DNA from: Jidongwangia harbinensis
GTDB lineage: Bacteria > Actinomycetota > Actinomycetes > Mycobacteriales > Micromonosporaceae
DNA: 64,000 nucleotides
Direction of reading: 5' to 3'
Assembly (NCBI RefSeq): GCF_020216025.1
Contig: NZ_JAIWNC010000024.1
Coordinates: 62,001-126,000, forward strand
Shown: positions 45,746 through 52,885 of the stretch, one piece after another
Numbering within the stretch: position 1 is the stretch's first letter
How the letters are laid out: every line of letters starts with the position of its first letter
Made by a program: the position numbers and the translations under genes
Notes under the pieces: model-generated
Told to the model about the DNA's origin: nothing
The model's database searches: none
Seen by the model: the letters and a program-made list of their open reading frames with translations, nothing else

Positions 45746-45777
45746 GGTGTGCCACTGGAGCGCTCCAGTGGCACACC
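45746..45777. promoter_or_regulatory. Perfect 32-bp palindrome
   Basis: Left arm GGTGTGCCACTGGAGC, immediately followed by its exact reverse complement with no spacer. No T-run follows. It is 190 bp before the laminarinase promoter and 570 bp after the MFS stop. Operator, cruciform or RNA hairpin are all possible. Confidence 0.8.
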
Positions 45778-45787
45778 AACGCCCACC

Positions 45788-45827
45788 GCGCCGGGCAGCG
45801 TGGTTCCGGAACCGCGCCGCCCGGCGC
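45788..45827. other. 40-bp interrupted palindrome
   Basis: Arms GCGCCGGGC (45788-45796) and GCCCGGCGC (45819-45827) share their dyad centre with the inner perfect 12-mer GGTTCCGGAACC (45802-45813); only the five bases between them on each side fail to pair. It begins 11 bp after the 32-bp palindrome. Confidence 0.7.
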
Positions 45828-45905
45828 CGGCCGGTGATCCCCCGCCGACGCCCCTACCAGCGCAGACGACCGTCGATGCGACAGATCACCGGAGAGCGCG
45901 CTCCG

Positions 45906-45988
45906 AGAAAGCGCTTCCCGACCCACGACCAGGCATTGACAGGCGAGAAACTGGGGGTTCACAGTGTCGTATCAAAGAGCGCTTTCCC
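45906..45988 (+). promoter_or_regulatory. Laminarinase promoter with two LacI-type sites
   Basis: AGAAAGCGCTTCC (45907-45919 area) lies upstream and, on the opposite strand, GGGAAAGCGCTCTT (45975-45988 area) downstream of TTGACA (45936-45941), a consensus -35. The best -10 is CACAGT (45960-45965), 18 bases away. GAAAGCGCT with central GC resembles CebR/BglR-type sites of actinobacterial beta-glucoside regulators. The LacI gene at 49179 is the natural candidate. Confidence 0.6.
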
Positions 45989-46051
45989 GTAACCGCTCCG
46001 ACACATCCCCCTCCCCCGACCCCTTGATTCCCCGCAAGGAGGAGCCGCTCC

Positions 46052-47770
46052 ATGACTTCCGCAGTGTTCCGAGGTGGCGGGCTCAGACCCGTCGCCCTCG
46101 GTGCCGCCCTGGTCGGCCTGCTGGCCACCTACCTCGTCACCACCACCGTGGACGCCGACGCGGCCGAGGTGGTGGTGTCGCAGGGCAGGCCCGCCACCGC
46201 GTCGTCGGTCGAAGGGACCGTCACCCCGGCGTCGGCCGCCGTCGACGGCGACGCCGGCACCCGCTGGTCCAGCGCGTTCGCCGCGAGCCAGTGGTTCCAG
46301 GTCGACCTGGGTACGGCCACCGCGGTCAGCCGGGTGGCGATCAACTGGGAGGCCGCGTACGCCCGCGCCTTCACCATCCAGTTCTCCGGCAACGGCTCCA
46401 CCTGGACGCAGGCGTACGCCACCACGACCGGCACCGGCGGGCAGCAGAGCATCGACGTCTCCGGCACCGCGCGCTACGTCCGGATCAACCTGACCCAGCG
46501 GGCCCTGGAGATCTACGGGTACTCGTTCTGGGAGTTCCAGGTGTACGCCGGCGGCACCACCACCCCGCCCACCACGCCACCGCCGGCCGGCGGCACCCGG
46601 CTGCTCTCGTTCAACAAGCCGGCTCAGGCCAGCACGTGGCAGAACGACGTGAACTGCAACCCGTGCGGGCCGGACAAGGCGTTCGACCACGACCCGGCGA
46701 GCCGCTGGGCGACGAGTTCCACCAACGGCTGGGTGGACCCGGGCTGGATCTCCGTCGACCTGGGCGCCACCGCGCAGATCAGCCAGGTGGTGCTGCAGTG
46801 GGACCCGGCGTACGCCCGGTCGTACCAGATCCAGGTCTCCGCGGACAACGCGAACTGGACGCCGATCTACTCCACCACCACCGGTGACGGCCTCAAGGAC
46901 GTCATCAACGCCACCGGCACCGGGCGCTACGTCCGGATGTACGGCACCACCCGCAGCAGCGCGTACGGGTACTCGCTGTGGGAGTTCAGTGTGTACGGCA
47001 CCGGCGGCAACCCGCAGAGCCCGCCGGCCGCGCCCGCCGACCCGGCCTTCCCGGCCACCCGGCTGGTCTTCTCCGACGAGTTCAACGAGCCGGCCGGCAC
47101 CAAGCCGAACGGTGCGAAGTGGACGATGGACCCGGGTGTCCCGCAGAACGGCGAGGTCCAGTACTACACGCCGAACAGCGAGAACGCGCAGATGAACGGC
47201 CAGGGCAGCCTGGTCATCGAGGCCCGGCGGCAGGACTACCAGGGCCGGCAGTACACCTCGCACCGGATGAACACCAGCAACAAGTTCCACGTCCAGTACG
47301 GCCGGGTCGAGGCCCGGGTCAAGGTGCCGAAGGGCAACGGGCTGTGGCCGGCGTTCTGGATGATGGGCGCCGACTTCCTGCAGGGCCGGCCGTGGCCGTA
47401 CAACGGCGAGATCGACATCATGGAGGTGCTCGGCCGGAACACCAGCGAGGCGTACTCCACGTTGCACGCGCCGGCCTACAACGGCGCCGGCGGGTACGGC
47501 CAGAAGTACGCCACCGTGGACCTGTCGCAGGACTTCCACACCTGGGCCGTGGAGTGGGACAGCAAGGGCATGAAGTTCCTGCTCGACGACCGGCAGGTCT
47601 TCTACGCCAGCAAGGCGACCGTGGAGGACACCCGCGGGCCGTGGGTCTACGACCACCCGTTCTACCTGATCCTCAATCTGGCCGTCGGCGGGGACTTCCC
47701 CGGCCCCATCGACGCCACCACGCCGTTCCCGTCGCAGATGCTCGTGGACTACGTCCGCGTGTACCAGTAG
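46052..47770 (+). CDS. Secreted GH16 endo-beta-1,3-glucanase (laminarinase) with two discoidin domains
   Basis: 572 residues: signal peptide (to about residue 38, ending DADA), discoidin domain 1 (about 40-165), a Thr/Pro linker, discoidin domain 2 (about 185-315), linker, and the GH16 jelly roll (about 335-572). The catalytic motif GEIDIMEVLG gives Glu453, Asp455 and Glu458; the following LHAPAYNGAGG and FHTWAVEWD are typical of laminarinases. It should cut beta-1,3-glucans of fungal walls or algae. AAGGAGGAGCC lies a few bases before the ATG. First gene of a regulated unit with the DUF1996 gene. Confidence 0.93.
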   Translation: MTSAVFRGGGLRPVALGAALVGLLATYLVTTTVDADAAEVVVSQGRPATASSVEGTVTPASAAVDGDAGTRWSSAFAASQWFQVDLGTATAVSRVAINWEAAYARAFTIQFSGNGSTWTQAYATTTGTGGQQSIDVSGTARYVRINLTQRALEIYGYSFWEFQVYAGGTTTPPTTPPPAGGTRLLSFNKPAQASTWQNDVNCNPCGPDKAFDHDPASRWATSSTNGWVDPGWISVDLGATAQISQVVLQWDPAYARSYQIQVSADNANWTPIYSTTTGDGLKDVINATGTGRYVRMYGTTRSSAYGYSLWEFSVYGTGGNPQSPPAAPADPAFPATRLVFSDEFNEPAGTKPNGAKWTMDPGVPQNGEVQYYTPNSENAQMNGQGSLVIEARRQDYQGRQYTSHRMNTSNKFHVQYGRVEARVKVPKGNGLWPAFWMMGADFLQGRPWPYNGEIDIMEVLGRNTSEAYSTLHAPAYNGAGGYGQKYATVDLSQDFHTWAVEWDSKGMKFLLDDRQVFYASKATVEDTRGPWVYDHPFYLILNLAVGGDFPGPIDATTPFPSQMLVDYVRVYQ

Positions 47771-47788
47771 CGACCGGCCCGGCGAAAT

Positions 47789-47819
47789 GCCGGGGCGGGG
47801 CCCCCATCCCCGCCCCGGC
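47789..47819 (+). terminator. Stem-loop between the GH16 and DUF1996 genes
   Basis: GCCGGGGCGGGG, 7 bases, CCCCGCCCCGGC: a perfect 12-bp stem 18 bases after the GH16 stop. It is followed by C-rich sequence, not T. It may partly terminate or stabilise the upstream mRNA. Confidence 0.65.
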
Positions 47820-47845
47820 GTCCCCTCTCCCCCAAGGAGTCACGC

Positions 47846-49117
47846 ATGGCACCTCGTCGCACCCTCGCGGCCGCCACGGCCGCCCTGCTCACCACCGCCC
47901 TGCTGGTCACCGCGAACCGCGCCGACGCCGCGGACGGCCTGCTGTCCCAGGGTCGGCCGGCCACCGCGTCGTCCACCGAGTCGACCGCGTTCCCCGCCTC
48001 GAACGCGGTCGACGGCAACCCCGGCACCCGCTGGTCCAGCGCGTTCAGCGACCCGCAGTGGCTGCAGGTCGACCTCGGCGCGAACGCCACCATCAGCTCG
48101 GTGGTGCTGGACTGGGAGTCGGCGTACGCCCGCGCCTTCACCGTCAAGGCGTCCGCCAACGGCAGCACCTGGACCACGATGCACACCACCACGAACGGCA
48201 CCGGCGGCCGGCAGACGCTGTCGGTGACCGGGTCCGGCCGGTACGTCCGGCTGGAGACCACGGCCCGCGCCACCCAGTGGGGCGTCTCGCTGACCGAGTT
48301 CGGCGTGTACGGCTCCGGCGGCGCCGCCCCGCCGGCCACCCCGACCGTTCCGCCGGGCGCGGTCCGGGTCGCCGAGTTCCTGGCCGACTGCCCGTTCAGT
48401 CACCGGTTGCCGGACGACCCGATCGTGTTCCCGAACATGCCGGGCGCCTCGCACATGCACAGCTTCTTCGGCAGCGTGGTGACGAACGCACACTCGACCG
48501 TCGAGGACCTGTTCAACGCGAACAGCAACTGCAACCCGTCGATCGACAAGTCGTCGTACTGGATCCCGACGTTCTACAACGGCAACACGCCGGTGGAGCC
48601 GACCACCGGGATCTTCTACTACCTCGGTGAGGGCGTCCGTGACGATCTGATCGCGCAGACCCAGCCGCTGCCGTTCGGGCTGCGGATCGTGGCCGGCAAC
48701 GCGCGGGCGACCGGCCCGAACGACAACACCATCTCCCGCTGGTCCTGCCTGCACGCCGGGCACGTCGGTTCGGCACACGACTTCGTCACGTGCCCGGCCG
48801 GCACGATGCTGGAGTCGTACCTCGACTTTCCGCAGTGCTGGAACGGCCGGGACCTGGACTCGGCGGACCACAAGAGCCACATGGCGTACCCGGTGAACAA
48901 CGCCTGCCCGGCCAGCCACCCGGTGGTGGTGCCGAAGCTGCGTCAGGTGATGCGGTATCCGGTGAGCGGCAGCACCGCGAACTTCCGGCTGGCGTCCGGC
49001 CCGGGGTACACCATGCACGGCGACTTCTTCAACGCCTGGCCGGTGGAGGAGATGGCGCGCCGGGTGAACAACTGCATCCGGATCATCGTCAAGTGCGGCA
49101 CGGATGGGCGGCCCTGA
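47846..49117 (+). CDS. Secreted DUF1996 protein with discoidin domain
   Basis: 423 residues: signal peptide (to about residue 28), one discoidin domain (about 33-155), a short Pro linker, and DUF1996 (about 170-423). The latter shows FPNMPGASHMHSFFG with the conserved histidines, and six or more cysteines (CPFSH, CNPSID, CLHAGH, CPAGT, CWNG, CPASH) that suit an extracellular, disulfide-bonded fold. The DUF has no proven activity. The discoidin domain closely resembles domain 1 of the GH16 neighbour, so the same polysaccharide is a likely target. AAGGAG lies 6 bases before the ATG. Confidence 0.88.
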   Translation: MAPRRTLAAATAALLTTALLVTANRADAADGLLSQGRPATASSTESTAFPASNAVDGNPGTRWSSAFSDPQWLQVDLGANATISSVVLDWESAYARAFTVKASANGSTWTTMHTTTNGTGGRQTLSVTGSGRYVRLETTARATQWGVSLTEFGVYGSGGAAPPATPTVPPGAVRVAEFLADCPFSHRLPDDPIVFPNMPGASHMHSFFGSVVTNAHSTVEDLFNANSNCNPSIDKSSYWIPTFYNGNTPVEPTTGIFYYLGEGVRDDLIAQTQPLPFGLRIVAGNARATGPNDNTISRWSCLHAGHVGSAHDFVTCPAGTMLESYLDFPQCWNGRDLDSADHKSHMAYPVNNACPASHPVVVPKLRQVMRYPVSGSTANFRLASGPGYTMHGDFFNAWPVEEMARRVNNCIRIIVKCGTDGRP

Positions 49118-49165
49118 GATGAGGTCGGCGGCCGCCGGGGTCGGTCGCGGCTCCGGCGGTCGCGC

Positions 49166-49171
49166 TATAAC
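49166..49171 (+). promoter_or_regulatory. -10 hexamer TATAAC of the third LacI gene (leaderless)
   Basis: TATAAC, 7 bases, ATG at 49179. The best -10 match in the window; no clear -35. Confidence 0.65.
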
Positions 49172-49178
49172 AGAGCCC

Positions 49179-50225
49179 ATGAGTACGCGGCCCGCACGCG
49201 GTGGGCAGAACCCGACGATGGACCAGGTCGCGGAGGCGGCCGGGGTGTCGCGGGCCACCGTGTCCCGGGTGATCAACGGCGCGCCGAGCGTGGACGCCAA
49301 GATCAGGGAGATGGTGCAGCGGGCCATCGCGGAGACCGGGTACGTGCCGAACGTGGCCGCCCGCAGCCTGGTGACCCGGCGGTCCAACTCCGTCGCACTG
49401 GTCATCTCCGAGCCGGTCCGGCCGTACAGTGCGTCGTTCCTGAACCGGGTCTTCACCGACCCGTACTTCGGCCGGATCACCGCCGGCGCGACCGACGCGC
49501 TGCGCCCGCACGACATCCACCTGGTGATCATCCCGACCGACTCGTCCGACCACCACCAGGTCATCCGTTACCTGCGCCAGGGCCACGTGGACGGGGTGCT
49601 GCTGATCAGCAGCCACGAGGAGGACACGCTGCCCCGGCAGGTGCACGAGCTGGGCATCCCGGCGGTGGTGTCGGCCCGGCCGGCGTCGCCGATCGCGGCC
49701 AGCTACGTCGACGTGGACCAGCGGCTCGGCGCCCGCCTGGCGGCCGACCACCTGCTGTCCCGGGGCTGCCGGCGGCTCGCCACGATCAGCGGACCGCTGG
49801 ACATCCCGGCCGGTCAGGACCGCCTCGACGGTTTCCGGTCCTACCTGGCCGGGCGCGGCTTCGGCGAGGTGCCGTCGGTGGAGGGCGACTTCACCCGGGC
49901 CGGCGGCGAAGACTGTGCCCGCCGGTTGCTGGCCGCCCATCCGGACGTCGACGGCCTGTTCGTGGCCAGCGACCTGATGGCCGAGGGTGCGCTGCGCGCG
50001 GTGCAGGACCTGGGCCGGCGGGTGCCGGACGACGTGGCGGTGGTCGGTTTCGACGACAGCAGCGCCGCGCTCGACTGCCGCCCGTTGCTGACCACGGTCC
50101 GGCAGCCGGTCGAGGAGATGGCCGCCGAGATGGCCGAGGTGCTGATGGCGCACATCGCCACGCCCGGCCGCCTGCCCCGCTCGGTCACGTTCCAGCCCAC
50201 GCTGGTGATCCGCGACTCCGCCTGA
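49179..50225 (+). CDS. LacI family regulator, probable regulator of the beta-glucanase genes
   Basis: 348 residues: HTH TMDQVAEAAGVSRATVSRVIN (about residues 12-32), hinge, and sugar-binding domain (VALVISEP, DPYFGRITAGATDAL, VVGFDDSSAALDCRPLLTT). It has its own leaderless promoter 60 bp after the DUF1996 gene. The GC-centred sites before GH16 are of the kind bound by this family, so control of the glucanase genes is inferred. Ligand probably a beta-glucan oligosaccharide. Confidence 0.9.
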   Translation: MSTRPARGGQNPTMDQVAEAAGVSRATVSRVINGAPSVDAKIREMVQRAIAETGYVPNVAARSLVTRRSNSVALVISEPVRPYSASFLNRVFTDPYFGRITAGATDALRPHDIHLVIIPTDSSDHHQVIRYLRQGHVDGVLLISSHEEDTLPRQVHELGIPAVVSARPASPIAASYVDVDQRLGARLAADHLLSRGCRRLATISGPLDIPAGQDRLDGFRSYLAGRGFGEVPSVEGDFTRAGGEDCARRLLAAHPDVDGLFVASDLMAEGALRAVQDLGRRVPDDVAVVGFDDSSAALDCRPLLTTVRQPVEEMAAEMAEVLMAHIATPGRLPRSVTFQPTLVIRDSA

Positions 50226-50267
50226 CCGCGACCCCACCGCGCCCCGGGCATCGGCCATCATGTCTGC

Positions 50268-51620
50268 GTGCCGGACCTGCTGATCAATCTGCTGGCGAGC
50301 CTCATCGCCGGTGTCACCGTGTGGCTCGCCCAACGCCTGGTCCGCTATCGCCGGCAGGCCCGCCGGCAGGAGTTCTTCGGCCTGCGCGGGCAGACCACGT
50401 GCACGTTGTCGGTGGCCCGGCACTTCTCGTCGCCGCGCCTGGCCAGCGTGCACCGGCGTGACGTCGCCGCGCTGGTCGAGCTGGCCACGCTGGCCCGGGA
50501 GTGCGGTGCCCGGGCGGACCTGGCGACGGACGCCGAGCTGGTACGGGAGTTCGGCCGGCGCACCGAGTTCGCGGTCGGCGGGCCGAGCGTGCACCCGCGG
50601 GTCGCCACCCACCTGCGGACCATCCTGCGCGGCGTGCGCTACGCCCCGGACGGCACCCTGGTGGTGGGCGGCACGGAGTACCGCTACCAGCACGACACCG
50701 CCGAGTACGTCGCGCTGGCCCGGATCTTCGGCCCGGACGGCGGACGGCCGGTGTTCGTGCTGGCCGGGCAGACCTCGCAGTCCAACCTGGCGGCGGCGCG
50801 GTATCTGGCCGGCGCGCACCGCGGGCTGTACCGCACGTACCGCGCGGACCGCCCGTTCTGCCTGGTGCTGCGGATCGTCGAGCCGGGCACCTACGGTATC
50901 GACTTCACCGAGGTGGCGGCGGACGCCACGGACGTCGCGTTCCGCCCGGCGCCGGGCGATGCGGGTAGAACTGACCGCATGGACATTCTCGTCGCCGGCG
51001 GCCACGGCCAGATCGCGCTGCGCCTCTTGAAGCTGCTCGCCGCCCAGGGCCACCAGGCCCGGGGCCTGATCCGCAACCCGGCACACGCCGCCGACCTGGC
51101 GGCCGTGGGCGCCGTGCCGGTGCTGGGCGATCTGGAGAACGAGGAGTCGCTGGACGCCCACGTGCGCGGGGCCGACGCGGTGGTCTTCGCCGCGGGCGCC
51201 GGCCCGGGCAGCGGCGCCGCCCGCAAACGGACGGTCGACCTGGGCGGTGCGGTCAAGCTGGTCGACGCGGCCAACCGCACGGGGGTACGCCGGTACGTCA
51301 TGGTGTCCTCGATCGGCGCCGACCGTCCGGACGCGGCCGGTGACACCATGCGGCCGTACCTGACCGCCAAGGCCGAGGCGGACGACTACCTGCGGGACAG
51401 CGGCCTGGACTACACGATCGTGCGGCCGGGTTCGCTCACCGACGATCCCGGCACCGGCCTGGTCCGGGTCAGCACCGAGCTGGGCGGCCGGGGCCCGGTC
51501 CCCCGCGACGACGTGGCGGCGGTGCTCGCCGGGGTGCTCACCACGCCGGCCACGATCGGCGCGACGTTCGAGTTGTTCGCCGGAGACACTCCGGTCCCGG
51601 AGGCCCTCGCCGCGCTGTGA
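50268..51620 (+). CDS. Fused ORF: membrane-anchored unknown domain plus NAD(P)-binding SDR-like domain
   Basis: 450 codons in one frame. Residues 1-237: an N-terminal membrane segment (LLINLLASLIAGVTVWLAQ), a basic stretch and an unrecognised domain with HPRVATHLRTILRGV and VFVLAGQTSQSNLAA. Residues 238-450: a complete atypical short-chain-dehydrogenase-like protein starting MDILVAGGHGQIALRLL, with YVMVSSIGAD and YTIVRPGSL. The second part has its own ATG (50979) and a TAGAAC hexamer 7 bases before it, so it is probably also, or only, made separately as 213 residues. In another frame TAG and TGA occur just at the junction, suggesting that two genes were joined by loss of a stop or frame. GTG start with weak CATCAT 6 bases before. 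Confidence 0.7.
   Translation: MPDLLINLLASLIAGVTVWLAQRLVRYRRQARRQEFFGLRGQTTCTLSVARHFSSPRLASVHRRDVAALVELATLARECGARADLATDAELVREFGRRTEFAVGGPSVHPRVATHLRTILRGVRYAPDGTLVVGGTEYRYQHDTAEYVALARIFGPDGGRPVFVLAGQTSQSNLAAARYLAGAHRGLYRTYRADRPFCLVLRIVEPGTYGIDFTEVAADATDVAFRPAPGDAGRTDRMDILVAGGHGQIALRLLKLLAAQGHQARGLIRNPAHAADLAAVGAVPVLGDLENEESLDAHVRGADAVVFAAGAGPGSGAARKRTVDLGGAVKLVDAANRTGVRRYVMVSSIGADRPDAAGDTMRPYLTAKAEADDYLRDSGLDYTIVRPGSLTDDPGTGLVRVSTELGGRGPVPRDDVAAVLAGVLTTPATIGATFELFAGDTPVPEALAAL
50966..50971 (+). promoter_or_regulatory. Internal -10 hexamer TAGAAC inside the fused ORF
   Basis: TAGAAC, 7 bases, ATG at 50979, at exactly the point where the SDR-like domain begins. Confidence 0.55.
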
Positions 51621-51627
51621 GGTGTCG

Positions 51628-51633
51628 TACGCT
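51628..51633 (+). promoter_or_regulatory. -10 hexamer TACGCT of the lipoprotein gene
   Basis: TACGCT, 7 bases, GTG at 51641. It favours this GTG over the ATG-less frame opening at 51617. Confidence 0.55.
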
Positions 51634-51640
51634 GCGGGCC

Positions 51641-52048
51641 GTGCGCACTCTTCGACGCGCCGCGGCATCACTCACCGTGGCCGCCAGTGCCCTCACCGGT
51701 TGTGCCTCAGTCGACGAGCGGGGCGACGCCGCCGCCGCGGTGGCGGTCCGTCTACTGACCGCGGTGCAGGGCGACGACGGCGCGGGCGCCTGCGCGGTCC
51801 TGGCCCCGGAGACCCGGGCCGAGCTGATCGACTCGGCCGGCCGGCCCTGCGCCGAGGCGATCCTGGACGAGAACCTGCCCGGGCCCGGCCCGATCGAGGC
51901 GACCGCGGTCTACGGCCAGTGGGCGCAGGTCCGGCTGGCCGGCGACACGCTCTTCCTGGCGGTGTTCCCGGAGGGCTGGCGGGTGGTGGCGGCCGGTTGC
52001 ACGCCCCGCCCGGACCGCCCGTACGACTGTGTCCTGCAGGGCGGCTGA
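51641..52048 (+). CDS. Small lipoprotein of unknown function
   Basis: 135 residues with a type II signal peptide (RRAAASLTVAASALTGCAS; lipobox LTGC, Cys about residue 21). The mature part starts with an amphipathic helix (AAAVAVRLLTAVQGDDGAGACAVL), continues with a mixed fold and has further cysteines (AGRPCAEA, AAGCTPRP, YDCVLQ). This is similar in layout to NTF2-like or DUF lipoproteins of actinobacteria. Not recognised with certainty. The 27-residue membrane peptide gene follows after 2 bases. Confidence 0.75.
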   Translation: MRTLRRAAASLTVAASALTGCASVDERGDAAAAVAVRLLTAVQGDDGAGACAVLAPETRAELIDSAGRPCAEAILDENLPGPGPIEATAVYGQWAQVRLAGDTLFLAVFPEGWRVVAAGCTPRPDRPYDCVLQGG

Positions 52049-52050
52049 CC

Positions 52051-52134
52051 GTGCGTTCCCTCTTCTTCCTGCTGCTGCTCGTGGTGACCGCCGGGCTAGT
52101 GTACTTCGTGACGCTGGGGGTGTTGCACCGGTGA
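52051..52134 (+). CDS. 27-residue single-span membrane peptide
   Basis: GTG start two bases after the lipoprotein stop; reads VRSLFFLLLLVVTAG then LVYFVTLGVLHR (27 residues). One hydrophobic helix with basic ends. Its TGA overlaps the GTG of the next gene (GTGA), a spacing typical of real coupled genes. Too short for usual gene callers. It could be a small subunit of the neighbouring membrane protein or a translated coupler. Confidence 0.55.
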   Translation: MRSLFFLLLLVVTAGLVYFVTLGVLHR

Positions 52135-52805
52135 AGTCCTTCCTCCGCGACAACTCCCTCGGCCTGGTCTTCGGCCTGCTGTTCCTGCTGGTGCTGGCGG
52201 GGCAGGCGATCGCCGGGCAGGCCGACTTCAACGACCGGCAGCTGACCGACGGCCTGCCGCCGGTCCCGCTCGGCCGCTACCTCACCTCGGCCAGCTTCGC
52301 CGCCGACGTGGCGGAGAACTGGCAGAGCGAGTATCTGCAGTTCTTCCTCTTCATCTACGGCACGGTCTGGCTGGTCCAGAAGGGCTCGCCGGAGTCGAAA
52401 TCGCTGGACGAGATCGGCCGGGAGAGCGACGAGAAGCAGAAGGTGGGCCGGTACGCCGGCCCGGACGCGCCGGCCTGGGCCCGGGCCGGCGGGCTGCGCC
52501 GGACCCTGTTCTCGAACTCGCTCGGCCTGGTCATGGGGCTGATCTTCGTGGCCTCGTGGTACGCCCAGTCGGTGGCCGGGGTGGCCGCCTTCAACGAGGG
52601 GCAACTCGGCGACCTGCAGGATCCGGTGAGCTGGTCGCAGTACCTCGCCGAGCCCGACTTCTGGAACCGGACGCTGCAGAACTGGCAGTCCGAGCTGCTC
52701 GCCGTGGCGTCCATGGCGATCCTGGCGATCTTCCTGCGGCAGCGCGGATCGTCGCAGTCCAAGCCGGTCGGTTCGGCACACTCCGCGACCGGCGTCGAGG
52801 GGTAG
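52131..52805 (+). CDS. DUF6766-like membrane protein
   Basis: 224 residues made of two similar halves: each has a polar start (FLRDNSLGLVFGLLFLL / LFSNSLGLVMGLIFVAS), a first membrane segment, a loop with FNDRQLTDGLPPVPLGRYL / FNEGQLGDLQDPVSWSQYL, then NWQSEYLQFFLFIY / NWQSELLAVASMAI as second segment. The duplication is evident by eye. It matches the actinobacterial DUF6766 family, of unknown role. The GTG start overlaps the preceding stop; a longer frame to 52029 lacks signals. Confidence 0.8.
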   Translation: MKSFLRDNSLGLVFGLLFLLVLAGQAIAGQADFNDRQLTDGLPPVPLGRYLTSASFAADVAENWQSEYLQFFLFIYGTVWLVQKGSPESKSLDEIGRESDEKQKVGRYAGPDAPAWARAGGLRRTLFSNSLGLVMGLIFVASWYAQSVAGVAAFNEGQLGDLQDPVSWSQYLAEPDFWNRTLQNWQSELLAVASMAILAIFLRQRGSSQSKPVGSAHSATGVEG

Positions 52806-52872
52806 CCGGGACACTCCGTAGTGTAGCCAGCGCCACCGTAGCGATCAGTATCGTTGTGGTCACGTTCGGTGT

Positions 52873-52878
52873 TACGTT
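52873..52878 (+). promoter_or_regulatory. -10 hexamer TACGTT (leaderless)
   Basis: TACGTT, 7 bases, GTG at 52886. It marks the start of the helical protein gene. Confidence 0.55.
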
Positions 52879-52885
52879 GAGCGCC

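Larger units (their letters stand above)
45173..46051. other. 879-bp intergenic region with repeats, palindromes and a regulated promoter
   Basis: No gene is supported; the overlapping frames here have no family features. It contains a 61-bp-period array, a perfect 32-bp palindrome, a 40-bp interrupted palindrome and, near the end, two operator-like sites around a TTGACA -35. The middle (about 45540-45570) is slightly poorer in GC. Confidence 0.7.

Noticed and set aside
45222..46027. Overlapping plus-strand frames of about 260 codons before the laminarinase
   Set aside because: They cross tandem repeats, palindromes and the promoter, and show no recognisable protein features.
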